Source of the DNA: Paracyclopina nana
Taxonomy: Eukaryota > Arthropoda > Copepoda > Cyclopoida > Cyclopettidae
Reading direction: 5' to 3'
Assembly (NCBI GenBank): GCA_019096065.1
Contig: JAGUCH010000001.1
Location: 806,001 to 870,000, forward strand
Length of the DNA stretch: 64,000 nucleotides
Shown: piece by piece, positions 37,701 through 49,130 of the stretch
Layout of the letters: every line of letters starts with the position of its first letter
How positions within the stretch are numbered: the stretch's first letter is position 1
Notes under the pieces: generated by a model
Told to the model about the DNA's origin: nothing
Databases searched by the model: none
What the model saw: only the letters and a program-made list of their open reading frames with translations
Program-made: the position numbers and the translations under genes

Positions 37701-38223
37701 TCGTGGTACATAAATGTAGTTTTTGCTCATCTTCTCTCGATAGCGTTTGATCATCTCATCGTACTTTTCAGCACGCTTCCTTCCTTTGTACTTTCTGATC
37801 TCGCCATTGGCATCACGAATGTACTTCGAAATGAATTCGTTTGGAGTATCTGAAAGAGTTAATGATTAGTAAACGTCAAAAAAACGTTAAAAAAACTATG
37901 TAAACAAATGACTTGCATTTTTTAAGAATCTTACCTTTCTCGATTCGTATAAAGATACTGAACTGTATCTCTCTGCCATCAACGGTCGCATACTTCCTGT
38001 AGCTACGCATGAGATCATCCATTGGTTGGGATGGGTCAAAAGAAAAGATATCCTTGAAGGACTTTCCATCATCCAAGACAGTGTCGGCGCTCATCAAAGA
38101 AAACACTGGTTCATCGTCTAACTGCGCAATGATGAACGTGTCGTAGATTCTGCCGTCTTCATCATGAGGAGAGACTGACTTGCTCGTCCGGATACTTCCG
38201 CATTCACTAGGTGTTTTCGACAT
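34758..38223 (-). CDS. Transposon accessory protein, nine exons, about 993 aa
   Basis: Exons 37935-38223, 37515-37849, 36782-37459, 36317-36726, 35981-36254, 35637-35927, 35228-35581, 34851-35171 and 34758-34787 join with matching phases and GT-AG introns of about 53-85 nt. The N-terminal 100 residues are acidic and unrecognised. The middle is a Ser/Pro/Lys-rich nuclear-type linker (PAKKAKTPAKGSTPAKAAL). A coiled-coil-like segment precedes a domain with the pattern IGKGIMHFLFSNYALSHFI, which resembles BEN or DUF4806-type domains carried by some animal transposons. The C-terminus is Lys-rich and then strongly acidic. No stop or frameshift interrupts it, unlike the divergent transposase gene. 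A DNA-binding or transposition-helper role is an inference from position. Confidence 0.7.
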
Positions 38224-38590
38224 GGCACTTTGTAAACACTGTGAAAAATCTACGTATTTACTGGGTGGGCCACGTAGTAAATTTATCGGGCGTGTGCGCT
38301 CACTTCAGTGGTTGAGCGGCGACTGACAGCTGACCGGGCGTGCCTCAGCTATATATATGTTACCAGGTCATTTGACGGAAAAACACCAAAAACGCCGGTT
38401 GAAACGCAACAACAACGATTAACATCTCAAAATTAAACGTGAACAATAGCAGGTCAGAAAAATACTATTTTAAAAATTATTGTAACGTTAAAAATCGTTA
38501 ATAACGACTACAACACAAACGTTAATTTTTTGACATTTTTTCACAGTTTTTTCATAATATACGCACCTCAAATTTTTATTTCAGAGAAAA
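38224..38590. promoter_or_regulatory. Divergent promoter region between the transposon's two genes
   Basis: The 367 bp between the two start codons contains a TATATATA at about 38349. A likely 5'-UTR intron of the plus gene runs from about 38451 (AGCAG/GTCAG) to 38583 (TTTCAG). The recurring TTTTTTCACAGTTTTTTC motif occurs at 38537-38554. Confidence 0.4.
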
Positions 38591-41500
38591 ATGCCTCGAA
38601 AGAAAAAGAAAATGTCTACACCAGCTATGCGGATGCGTAGACGTCGCCAACAACTTGAGCTTGATCAACTCATCAATGATTTACGTGAAAAGTCAAGGAA
38701 GCTAGGAGCTGCTGCAAACAACTTGATCTATCTTGAGGACAATCCAGTGCCGATTGAAGTTGAAATCATTAAAAATGTCAGTAACGGCATCAAGGGAGTC
38801 ATTTCAAACAATGAAGATCTCATGATTAATGAAAATGCTCCACTTTCTCAAGGAGCGACCAACTTGCTAATTGAAGCGAAGAAATTAATAGGTGAAACTG
38901 AACGTGCACCTTTAAACTACGTTACAATAACTGACGTTGTTACAAAAGCGATTTCATTGATGGATATTGTGGATCCAACCACTAGCAATTTCTACATTGT
39001 GCCAATTGATGATGCCTCTTTTCCAATCTTCTACGAGGATGAATACGCTTTAATACAGCAAATTCAAGATAATCCTCAAATGTATGATCCAAACATGAGA
39101 TGGACTGACTGCATAAAGCAGTATCAAAAGAGACATCATGAGGCTATTTCACAGAAAGGAAAATCAAAAAGGCGCGAGGCTTTTGCACAAGCATCACAGG
39201 CTCTTTATGTGCCTGAAGTTGATGCTGGAAACAGTCTTGAAATGCATTTGGATGAAGAATGGGTTCCACCTCAGGCAAGCAAGTTTGACTCTGAATTGCC
39301 AGAAGAGCCAGTCACAAACTGGCAAAACAGTTTGGCAATCCATGATGAACTAAGCAACGTTGAATCACAGTTAAATCAAGGTGTACTGCAAAACAACGAT
39401 GAGACAAATGATGATGTTCAATGTGCTCAAGTAATGGTTTTTGACTATGAACTGCCTGAAAACGATGATCAGCAAAGCTCGTCCAGCTCTAGTACGGACC
39501 AAATGGAAACAGAGTGATGAGGAGTTTGCATTATTCCTCCGTTCAAGAAGCAGCTTTGCTCCTAAGTCTGGTGACCAAGATGAACTGCTTCCAGAGGTCA
39601 ATGAAGATGATATGGACACAAGAAGCATCTATTTGAGTGATGATAAGGTGAACCTGCGAATGAACTGATTGAGAGAAATGATCTAGAAATCTCTATTGCT
39701 TCATCAGTAAGTACATGGTTTACTGTAAAATAATGTTAAATTAATTGTTATATTTTTGTAGACTTCGCAACATGAAGATGAACTGCCAGAAGAAGCTGTG
39801 TTTGATGACACTGCACTCTGCAATGCTTTCAGCTCAATGAGCATTCGAAAATTTTCTTTGACTGAGCTGATTCGTGCACAGCAGGAGGAAGATGCCTTAG
39901 ATGACTTACTTGCAAGAAATGATAGGTGCGCCCAAAGATTTCTTAGCATTGTGTCAAGGCATTGCATTTCCAACGAGGCTGCTGATGATCTTTGGAACTT
40001 TGTAAGAGCAATGAACATTGACAGGAAGATGAAGTGCTTTAAGACTATTTATAATCGCATCAAGGAACACCTGCCAACAATCTTCATGAGATTTGAAATC
40101 CTGGACAAAGACACAAATCAAACATTTCAGCATAATGGTCCAGTGTACCCCGAAAAAACGTTACCAACATCTCGTTCTGAAAGCTGTCAGATTGGTGAGC
40201 ACAAGAATTGATGACATCTTTGATTTTCATCTCCAGAACGTATCCACAGCACTCAAGGAGAACAAAGAAAATCTATGATCTCGCTGTGGACGGGAATTCT
40301 ACTCTCACGCTGGAATAGACAAAATGGACCTTGTTTGTGTGAGATTTAGAGGCTGTCAAATTGTGTATCTACTTGGCTGGCATTTATGTCCACAGAACTG
40401 GTGCTAATATGTCATTAAATTCATGTGTTGAAGAGTTCATTGTGCAGGCAAAAGAGAGCAACTTCAAGCTGAACAATGTGATTGCAGATGCTCCAGCAAG
40501 AGCCAAACTAAAATGCTTGAAGGGACACGCTGGCTTTTGTTCATGCGATGTTTGCCTTTGTGTTGGGGTACACGAAGGAAAAATGTTGTTTTCACCTCGA
40601 ACTTTGGCTTACCAGAGACGAACGATGCAAAAATGGCTAAGAGATGTTGAGATCGTACTAAAGGAGATTGCAGGCCGGAAAGAAGCCTGATGATGCTCAA
40701 ACATTCTAGGCATTCAAGGACGATCTCCACTATTGAAAATTGATGGATTTGACCTCATAGAAGATGTTCCAATCGAGCCAATGCATAACTTGTTTTTGGG
40801 GATGGCTCGCCAAATCATAAATGAGATCATCAATCCTAGGAGGTGTGGAACAGACAAGTTCAGTGCACAAACATTGCGACTGATGTGCAATTTGATCAAA
40901 GATGGCTGAAACCGCATTCCATCAGAAATTCACGCGAAACCCAGATCAATGCGTAAGGGGTTGATTCACTATAAATCCTCAGAATACCTCGCAATAACTA
41001 TGTGCGGGTTCATGAGTTTTAGACGGGCTCTTGTTGAAAGTGGAAAATCAAAAATTTAGAAAAGTGTGGTACTATTCACTTCATCTACTTGCTACGCTCT
41101 GTTTTCTTCAATGATAGAGATGTATCACAAATCTGCAGGAGAGTCAACCTCAGTGAGCTTATGCAAACATTCTACTTTATGTTTGAGAATGTTTTTGGCA
41201 AGCAGAAATGCTCATTCAACCTCCACCTATTTTCACACCTTCGTGAGACAAGGAAACGACATCGCATGAGTGAAATTTCAGCAGAACCTTTTGAATCTTT
41301 TTATGGATTCATTAAGAGAGTGCTTGTGGCTAATACTAAGAGCTTCACAAAACAAGCCTTGCAAAAAGCGTTCATTGCAGGTGTACGTGACCATAACTGT
41401 GAAAGAACCTTGAAAATTAGCAAGAAGATGACTCGAGCTAATACTCAAGACAATATGGTCTACACAAGTGATCGTGAATTTTTCGAGGTTGTTGACATTA

Positions 41501-41712
41501 AAGACAAGGATACATATCATTGCAAGAAAATCATAACTGGCAAGTACCGAAATCCAGACGTGTTCAAGCTTGACTTCAGTGTAGTTGGTGTCGAACTGTT
41601 CAAAAAGTATGATTCTGAAATTGTTGAAGTGAAGAAGCGAAAGATTGTTGGCAAAGCAGTCAGAGATGGACGCTTAATGATCGCAATTCCAATGGATGCT
41701 CTTTTTTCGTAG
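38591..41712 (+). pseudogene. Broken transposase gene of the 8.5-kb element
   Basis: The first open segment (38591-39517, 308 aa) begins with a basic MPRKKKKMSTPAMRMRRRR region. Coding then continues in other frames (39518-39660, 39760-40211, 40212-40278, 40361-40690, 40700-40917, 41089-41712), separated by stops and small frame changes. Recognisable features are a cysteine cluster CSCDVCLC, the phrase EPMHNLFLGM (comparable to the DSMH region of CACTA-type transposases) and FESFYGFIKRV near the end. One gap (39669-39760) might be a real intron, but several interruptions cannot be explained that way. The gene looks inactivated, unless the interruptions are sequencing errors. Confidence 0.6.
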
Positions 41713-42695
41713 TTGTATCAATTACTTCAAATGCACGTGAAAAAAACTGTGATAATGATCACAAACATGAAACAAAGTTTTTTGAAATGAAAAATTAATG
41801 TTACTGGCTCAAATATGCAAAAAAAATATAAAAATGTCATGTATGTTATTACAGTGAAGATCATATGTTTGAGAACAATGTAAATGAAGTAAATGCATCG
41901 CAATTTGTGAAATACATCAAATTAACAAATAATATAAAGTGTATTTCTTTGTCTTTTGTTCTGTCATTTTATGGTGGTACACATTGAAAAAACTATGAAT
42001 AAATTTAGATTGATTTTGGTGAGCGCATTCCTGTGGCATTGACAAGGCTGGCTTAATTCCACTTAAAATGTGGCCAAATAAAACCTGAAATATAAAGAAA
42101 TGTCAGTACATGCATAAAAATAACATAAAGCATATTTCAAGTTTCAGTGCATTTACTGCAGTTTTTGTACATTGACCACTGAGCAGTTTTAAACTTCTTG
42201 AAACAATAAAAAAACTTTAGTTTTCTATGCAGTTATTTTGAGAAATAAACTACTATGTAATGAACATGATAAAACTGCTAAAAAACTTGATAACATTTTA
42301 GGATCTTCACCTTGTACTTTATCACGTTACAGGACGTCTAAAAAATGATGAAAAAACTAAGGTCATATTTTACTACCTAGTAAAAACTTAGATGGCACTG
42401 AGAGAATTTCTGGTTGGGAAATGAGTAACTTTTAAATATCTGAGTCTGATAAAAGAGTCTCTACATTTACAATATTCAATTTTTTCTATCTTTTCTTGAA
42501 TTGCTGACCATGGTTATGCAAAAGGCAAACTGTCAAGCAATGCATGAAAATTCTACCCCAGTGATGTGAATTATGCAAGTACCTTGATGTTGCTTTTGAA
42601 ATGGTCTGAAAATTGCTTTCGAAAAATATGTATATTTAAGAACCTCTTGATGATCTATGCGCCAAAGCTGTAAAGCAATCCAGCCAGCTTATTTA

Positions 42696-42911
42696 GGGCC
42701 TGTTCACCTAATTATTATGGCTGTTATTTTGGCAAAATATTGGAGAGTAATACTGAAAAACTGAGAATTTTTATATTGACGTAGGATGGCTTTGGGTAGA
42801 CCGATTCCGAAGTCAAAATCTGAAAAATGATTTTACAAATACCAGATATTTGCAAATTTCATCATAAAATCGCCCATTATTTTGATGATAAAAATGCAGG
42901 TGAACAGGGCC
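42696..42911. mobile_element. PIF/Harbinger-like MITE, 216 bp
   Basis: TIRs GGGCCTGTTCACCT and AGGTGAACAGGGCC are flanked by TTA on both sides (42693-42695, 42912-42914). It is homologous in inverted orientation to 52243-52464. A 3-bp TWA duplication is typical of PIF/Harbinger elements. Confidence 0.75.
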
Positions 42912-43506
42912 TTAGTTTAAAAATTATTTTTGAAAATATGAGCTAGCCCATTTAAGCTGTACTAAGTAGATTTTGCAACCTTTCCTATGAATAAACCTAT
43001 AAATATTTTTGACTTGCTCTAAGTCTAATAGAAAGATTAAGTCTATTCAGCCTATTTTACAGAAACAAAATATGACAGAAAGAGCAAAATATTGTAAAAG
43101 CAAATGCATTTTTATATAATGCTTACCTTAATAGATGCAATGTTGCGGAGATCTTGTGGAGATCTTGATTGTACCGATGTTCAACAACAACTAGCTGGTA
43201 GTTCAATTAGCACCCTATTTTATATCTCAGCCATTATTGCAATTTCCGACAATTTCAACTTGGACCAGGAAGTTGTGAAAGGCGGTGAAGAAGTGAGACG
43301 CCAAAGAAAGCGTCCCATCCCAAAGTCTAATCATTAAAATAACCATTAACTAAAAAATGTTAAGTCTTAGCTCATAAATAGCAAACTATTCTTTTTGTAA
43401 AGGGATAAAAATAAAGTGGCACAGTGGAGATTCGATGCGCATGAAAAATTACGTAAAATCACACATTTTAGCACCAATTTTTGGTTCCAAATCTGCATGA
43501 CTTCTA
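42912..43506. other. Intergenic between mobile elements
   Basis: A 77-codon open frame at 43104-43337 has no recognisable domain and I do not call it a gene. Otherwise nothing seen. Confidence 0.4.
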
Positions 43507-43773
43507 CCCAACCAGAAATTTTTTCAAGTTTTAGCACTCCTTGGTTTTACCCAGGCCAGGTTGAGTTTATATCGTAATGTAACATTTACTTCCATGCCAC
43601 CTATGCAAAAAAAATCAAAGGTGACTACTAAAATTGGTGTTTTCAAATTTACGAAGGTGTCAAGGCAGTTAATGCTACATAATGATAATAATAAAAATAA
43701 TAATGTTGATAAAATGTTTTAAGCTTCACTGGGAGTATTTTTGGCAGATGAGGGCTCAGAATTTCTGGTTGAG
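43507..43773. mobile_element. Non-autonomous 267-bp element with CCCAACCAGAAATTT ends
   Basis: CCCAACCAGAAATTTTTTC at the left and GAATTTCTGGTTGAG at the right are flanked by TA (43505-43506, 43774-43775). The termini match the 8.5-kb element that ends about 1.1 kb away, so its transposase could have mobilised this copy. Confidence 0.65.
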
Positions 43774-43975
43774 TAGGCTATCTAAAGAGTAATGAATGTA
43801 AATTGGCGCCATGTTTCAAAAGGCTGACTGCGCAAAAGTGTGTTTTGTGCTTTATTTTTGTAGTCAATTTCTCATTTTACTATGGGGTAAAATGATTAAA
43901 TGGAATTATTGTTATCACACTTTAAATTGAAACTAGTTTGTCATTTAAAAAGCTCACTTTGCTTTATCATAAGAA

Positions 43976-44160
43976 GGCCTTTCTCATATTGCCGGAAAAA
44001 GCTAAGCTGAGGTAAAATTTGCTAAGTTAAGGATATTATGTTATTCAACTCAACATTCACAAAAAGTAGCTACTTTGCTTGAAATGTTGAGACTTTGCTT
44101 GAAATGTTGAGCGTTTGCTTAGCTATTTTTTCCTATAGCTTAGCTATTGTTACTCTTTAT
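43976..44160. mobile_element. Probable third copy of the GCAAAGC-rich MITE
   Basis: GGCCTTTCTCATATTGCCGG matches the terminal repeat of 1606-1836 and is followed by related AAAGCTAAGC and GAAATGTTGAGCGTTTGCTT words. The right end is unclear. Confidence 0.4.
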
Positions 44161-44400
44161 ACTAATAAGGGATGCACATGATGACAAAATGCAATTTTTG
44201 CGCATTTTTCGTGAATAAAGAAAAAAAACGTATCAAAGCTCAAGAAAGAAAATTATTTTAGCAAGATGATAGCTAGCAAAGCATGCTGATATGAAGTTTT
44301 CAGCTGTTTTAATTTCCAGCTGGGGCACATAAAGTAGGATCATTAAATAACTGAGGAGGATTTCATAATGGGAAAACTCGAGTACAGCTTTACCTAGCGT

Positions 44401-44937
44401 GACCATGCGACACAGGACCATGCGACACAGGACCATGCGACACAGGACCATGCGACACAGGACCATGCGACACAGGACCATGCGACACAGGACCATGCGA
44501 CACTGGACCATGCGACACAGGACCATGCGACACAGGACTATGCGACACAGGACCATGCGACACAGGACCATGCAACAAGGACCATGCGACACTGGACCAT
44601 GCGACACAGGACCATGCGACACAGGACCATGCGACACAGGACCATGCGACACAGGACCATGCGACACAGGACCATGCAACAAGGACCATGCGACACAGGA
44701 CCATGCGACACAGGACCATGCGACACAGGACCATGCGACACTGGACCATGCGACACAGGACCATGCGACACAGGACCATGCGACACTGGACCATGTGACA
44801 CAGGATCAAGCAACACAGGACCTTGGGCCTGAACGTAAAGCAAATGTATGAGTCCAATGTATATGATCCATGGCTTATGTAGTGCCATTTTTTTTGGCTT
44901 TTCTCGTGGAGCTGGACACATGCGCGTAGCCCAGATT
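44401..44937 (-). repeat. 15-bp minisatellite element, copy B (inverted)
   Basis: The array of GACCATGCGACACAG (44401-44822) is the reverse complement of the array in copy A. It is followed by the same leader (GGGCCTGAACGTAAAGCAAA, then CATGGCTTATGTAGTGCC and GCTGGACACATGCGCGTAGC). Sequence outside the shared leader is unrelated to copy A's flank. Confidence 0.9.
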
Positions 44938-45153
44938 TTCCCATATCTTGGTATATATATTGTTGTTGTGTAACAATAACCGAGGCAATGTGGCGGAACA
45001 GCTGCGCATTATTAGGATATTTACAGACGAATACAACTTTCATTCCTAGCTAGTTTTTGAATTTAGGCTCAACTGGCCTGATTGTGGCCAAAAGTTGGCA
45101 AAAAATGCCAAAAATGCCAAAGGAGAATTTTAAGCGCGCGGAAATGAGGTAAA

Positions 45154-45167
45154 GCGCGCGCGCGCGC
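45154..45167. repeat. (GC)7 dinucleotide run
   Basis: An alternating GC run in otherwise AT-rich DNA. Such runs can adopt Z-DNA. Confidence 0.7.
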
Positions 45168-45413
45168 AATTTCATTGAGACGCTCGCTATGTTTTCGTTT
45201 AATTTCCCGCCAAGTGTTTGTTTATGCCAAATAAATTTAGATTGATTCAAAAGCGCTTCTGGTAATTGTGTATATGGCTACTTTAGTGTATATATGACGA
45301 TGGCAGCTCTTGCGTGGGGACATTCTGTCAATCTCGAGTTGTCATTCTACCATGAAAATTCCAACACGTTTCCACCAGCTCAGCTAGCAAAGAATTTGCT
45401 GTAAATTCAAAAA

Positions 45414-45986
45414 GGGCCCTGTTCATCTGACCCTATGAACATTAACTTGATTTATCAAATTGCAAAGCCTGGTCATTTTTAATTTAGCAATAATTACATA
45501 AAAAAGTAAAGCCTATCATATTTCATATTTTACACATAATTTTGTTTTGTTTGAGAAGAATTATTCTAAAAAGTAGGGTTTTATTGGAAAATCAACAAAT
45601 TATCTAATCACTTTTTTGATGGTAAAACGGCAATGGGACTTCTTTTAAGTAAATCTGAAAAATCTATGGAGATATTTTATACAGCTGAAATTTAAAAAGT
45701 AGTTTATTTTCAAATCTAAAACTAACACCACATACCAAAACAAGGCTTTTACATGCTTTATAATGTGGGAGGGCGTTAACGCAAAAAAGAACCTTCCTCA
45801 TAGTAGTTCCTTTTTGAATTAACGCACCCCCACGCTGAAAAGATTACAAAAAACTTCAAATCATGGCCATTTCTGATGGTCAAAGCTATATTGGCTTTAT
45901 TAAGTTTAAGTAGACCTAAGGAAACCAAATTAAGGGAAACTTTGAAGAGCTGAAATTTTTTACCACAATATAGATGAGCAGGGCCT
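45414..45986. mobile_element. Degenerate element with GGGCCCTGTTCATCT / AGATGAGCAGGGCC ends
   Basis: The termini resemble the Harbinger-like MITEs, but no TTA/TAA duplication is evident. It contains the hairpin copy at 45767-45831. Confidence 0.4.
45767..45831. mobile_element. Short palindromic hairpin element, copy 3
   Basis: GGGAGGGCGTTAACGC pairs with AATTAACGCACCCCC, and AAAAAGAAC with AGTTCCTTTTT. Confidence 0.6.
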
Positions 45987-48782
45987 CTCATCTCACACCA
46001 TAGATCTTTAGGTTTGTGACGACAATTGTGCAGTAATCAGGGGTGGCCATTATTGCTCACAATCAGCCATCCTTTGAATGTCATTTTTCGAAAATTGCCA
46101 TGAAAGGAAGGTCATGTCATGTCCAATAACTACTCAATTTGCATGGACAATGACAAACCAATTTCCTCTCAAAATTCTCGCGTGTTGTTATTATTTCTTC
46201 TGCTGAGTTGACCCAAAATCATGATGCCAGATTAGCAACAAAAACCACGCAAAATTGCATGATGATATGAGAAAGAAAAAATGTCTAAATTTGACCTCAG
46301 CAGGTTTTATTTTTTGATGGTATGTCATGAAACCTGGCCCGCGTTTTTTTGCCTATTTGCTGATAATTGGCCTCATTTATGTGAACCGTTTCGTAAGCCC
46401 CGCCCACTCTCGATTCTCTTGGGTTTCAGCTGCGTTGTTATGCACTATTATGAAGTGGCTAATTCACGGGGAAGAAATTGTTGCATTTAATCATGCCGCA
46501 CGTACCACACTATCATCATCAGCTCCGAGAGGAATTTCATCAACTAAACGCCAACTAGATGGAGGGGCGCTCAACAAGATCTACTGGAAAACGCATCGAC
46601 GAAATCAAAATAAACATGCTGGTTTTTTGTGATGCTTTTAAGAAACCGCATCGAAAAATTTAATATCAATTTTACTTTGAAATTGTTTTTAGTAGTTTTA
46701 ATCAAAGATATTAAGAACATTTAAGCATATACGTATTTAGGCCGAATTTTGACATTTCAAGCTAGTTTCTATAGATTTTTCCCATTGTGTAGAACAAAAT
46801 TGGCCTAGATGCGAAAAGTAAGCAAACCAATAGCACTTTCAAGCAAGTTTTGACTTGATCATTAAAACAAACCCTTTGGCCAAAAATCGATCTGTTAACT
46901 TTAGGGCATTAAACTTATTTTTTCATGGCCAACAATAACCAAAAATATGGGTACTGAAAATAGCCAAGGCAGACTAGGAATTTTGTCGAACAAAATTCAA
47001 CTCTGGTTGATGGTAATGATCGCCCCTATCGAGGGTGAAAATTCTTGAATGGTAGCTTGTCTTCTCATCATCTCCTTGGGCAAATCATCATCACCACTTC
47101 TCAACTAGGAGATGATGAAGACATCACAACGTGTTATTATGGCCATGGCTGCTCCTCAATTATTATAGCATTCAAATGAGGTGCCATAATGCAGTTTTAC
47201 AGCCCTGCTCGCCACAAATATGAACATCAGCTGACCTACTAGTACAATGGCTTTTCTTCCACATTTAAAATTACAGCTTATCTGTGACATATCGCATGTT
47301 TCGTTTTGCCAAAATTGTGGCTACTATTTTGGCTATTTACTACTACTTTTAACAATGCCCCTTATCTGATCTTGCCCTTTGTTAATTCTCTTATCCTTAA
47401 AGTGCATCTATTTCTATTTATTATCGGGGCTTGCGACGCATGCAATTTGCATGGCTCCTTTTTCCCTATCAGATCCCGGCGTTTTGCATCGGTGTCTGGT
47501 AGCTCTGGATTTGCTAAAGCGGTACCCCAAAAGAGATCAAGTCAAGAGCTGCGGCTCTCGTTTGCCTAGCGCACTCTCCTCGCACTTTTACCTCCTAAAA
47601 ACGATGTGCATTTGAAAATAGAATAAAAAGGCAACTATGTGCATATAATAATGGCTCTTTTGAAAAGATTCAATGCACAAAGTTGTAAACAAGCAATTAG
47701 AAGGTGCATTGTTGGCGCTAAAAAGCCAGGAAACTCCCGCTGTTGTCACGTCGCGCGCTCCCTTTTTTTCGCGGAAATTGCCATTTATCATTGATGACAA
47801 CTCATCTCAATGGCAGAAACATACATATTTTTGCTTTTAGCTGTTGTGAATTTGAAGGCAGATTTTTTGGCATTTTCCCAGGAATTTCGATTTCAATGAC
47901 AGTAGTCAGCTTGAGCCTCATTTTGGCCGTTTTAGACAAATAGTTGGCGATTAATTTTGGACGATGGCTCAAGCTGGCGATTTCTCCTCAATTACATAAT
48001 TGTAGGCAGCGTCCATCTTGTGGAATCACGAAGCTTGTACAGATCCGCCCATTTCTCAAGCAAAAATGCACCTGTATAGCATAACCAGCGTGATGCCTAT
48101 ATTTTTAAGGCTCTCTCATGAACAAACAATTTGGCAGCTAGCGCACAAACAAAAATTAGCCAAATTCCACGGTGTAAATAACGCGAGACCATTATAATTA
48201 CCTTTTTTCACAGCAAAAATTAATGATGCAACCTAATTGGGGAAAAGAAGCATATCAAAGGCAGGATCTGGTAACGCTGGATTAACTAAAGCGGTATTCA
48301 AAAGAGAACAGCGGATATTGGACAGATCTCGTTTGGGTAAGAGGCTAGTTTTCTCGTTTTCTCGCTATATGTAAGAAATCATAAAGGGAGATGCATAAAT
48401 TCGGAAATGGCCTCATAATTCATGCATAAAAGTGCACACATGACCTTTTTAGCCTGTTTATGGTCAAAACAGTTTTGGCTTAGCTCAAAATAGTAATGCT
48501 CTTTTGATAGAGTTGCACACACACACACAACTAAAAATCCCATTGCACTTCTCAGCATGGATGAGAGTCCATAAAAGTCAAGTCAAATTGAAGAGAGTTG
48601 GAAGTTTGGAGAAGAAGAAGTGGCCATCATGCTTGGTCACCTCAAGACACAGACCATTGACACTTTTCAGCTGGTTTTTGCCCACTGTGGACACTGTGCT
48701 GGAATGTGTCAGGTCCTTGGGTGACATCTTATCTTGGCTTGTTTATCAGCCCCCTTGTTCTTGAGGTTGGATTGGCTCAATA
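45987..48782. other. Intergenic, no gene seen
   Basis: AT-rich DNA. Open frames of up to about 100 codons (46327-46632, 47306-47569) have no domain, no consistent splice context and overlap in several frames. Confidence 0.45.
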
Positions 48783-49130
48783 ATTCCGACAATTTGTTGA
48801 CCACTCTCAACTTATGTATCTTGACAGCCATAGCCAAATTGAATTTGGCTACTTAATTCTAATCATTTTTTAGCCCATTTCCGGTCGAAGCCACGTGGCT
48901 TTGTTATGTAAACAAGAACCTAAAACATCAAGTCTCCCTCAATTTTGGCTGGAGATTTTTGGGCCAATTTTTCACAAAAATTCAGACAGTTTGTGGACCA
49001 CTCTCAGCTTATTTCCATAATGTACACAATTGAATTTGGCTACTTTATTTCTCCCTGTGTTTTGGCCCATTTCCGGTTTATGCCACGTGGCTTTGTTGTG
49101 TAAACAAAACCTAAAAAATCAAGGCTCCCT
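48783..49130. repeat. Tandem duplication with CCACGTGGCTTTGTT motif
   Basis: Two diverged units of about 200 bp share ACCACTCTCA(A/G)CTTAT, GAATTTGGCTACTT, GCCCATTTCCGGT and GCCACGTGGCTTTGTT. The same E-box-containing motif recurs at 53974, 54286 and 54501. Confidence 0.7.

Larger units (their letters stand above)
33902..42418. mobile_element. 8.5-kb TIR DNA transposon (CACTA/EnSpm-like)
   Basis: The left end CCCAACCAGAAATTTC is mirrored at the right end by GAATTTCTGGTTGGG. Flanks give a 2-bp (AA) or 3-bp (GAA) target duplication; the third base is ambiguous because the terminal G matches the flank. It contains two divergent genes: an intact nine-exon accessory gene on minus and a broken transposase gene on plus. 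Smaller elements with the same termini lie at 43507-43773 and 58677-59718. The CACTA assignment rests on transposase-like motifs and TSD size, not on CACTA termini, which it lacks. Confidence 0.7.
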
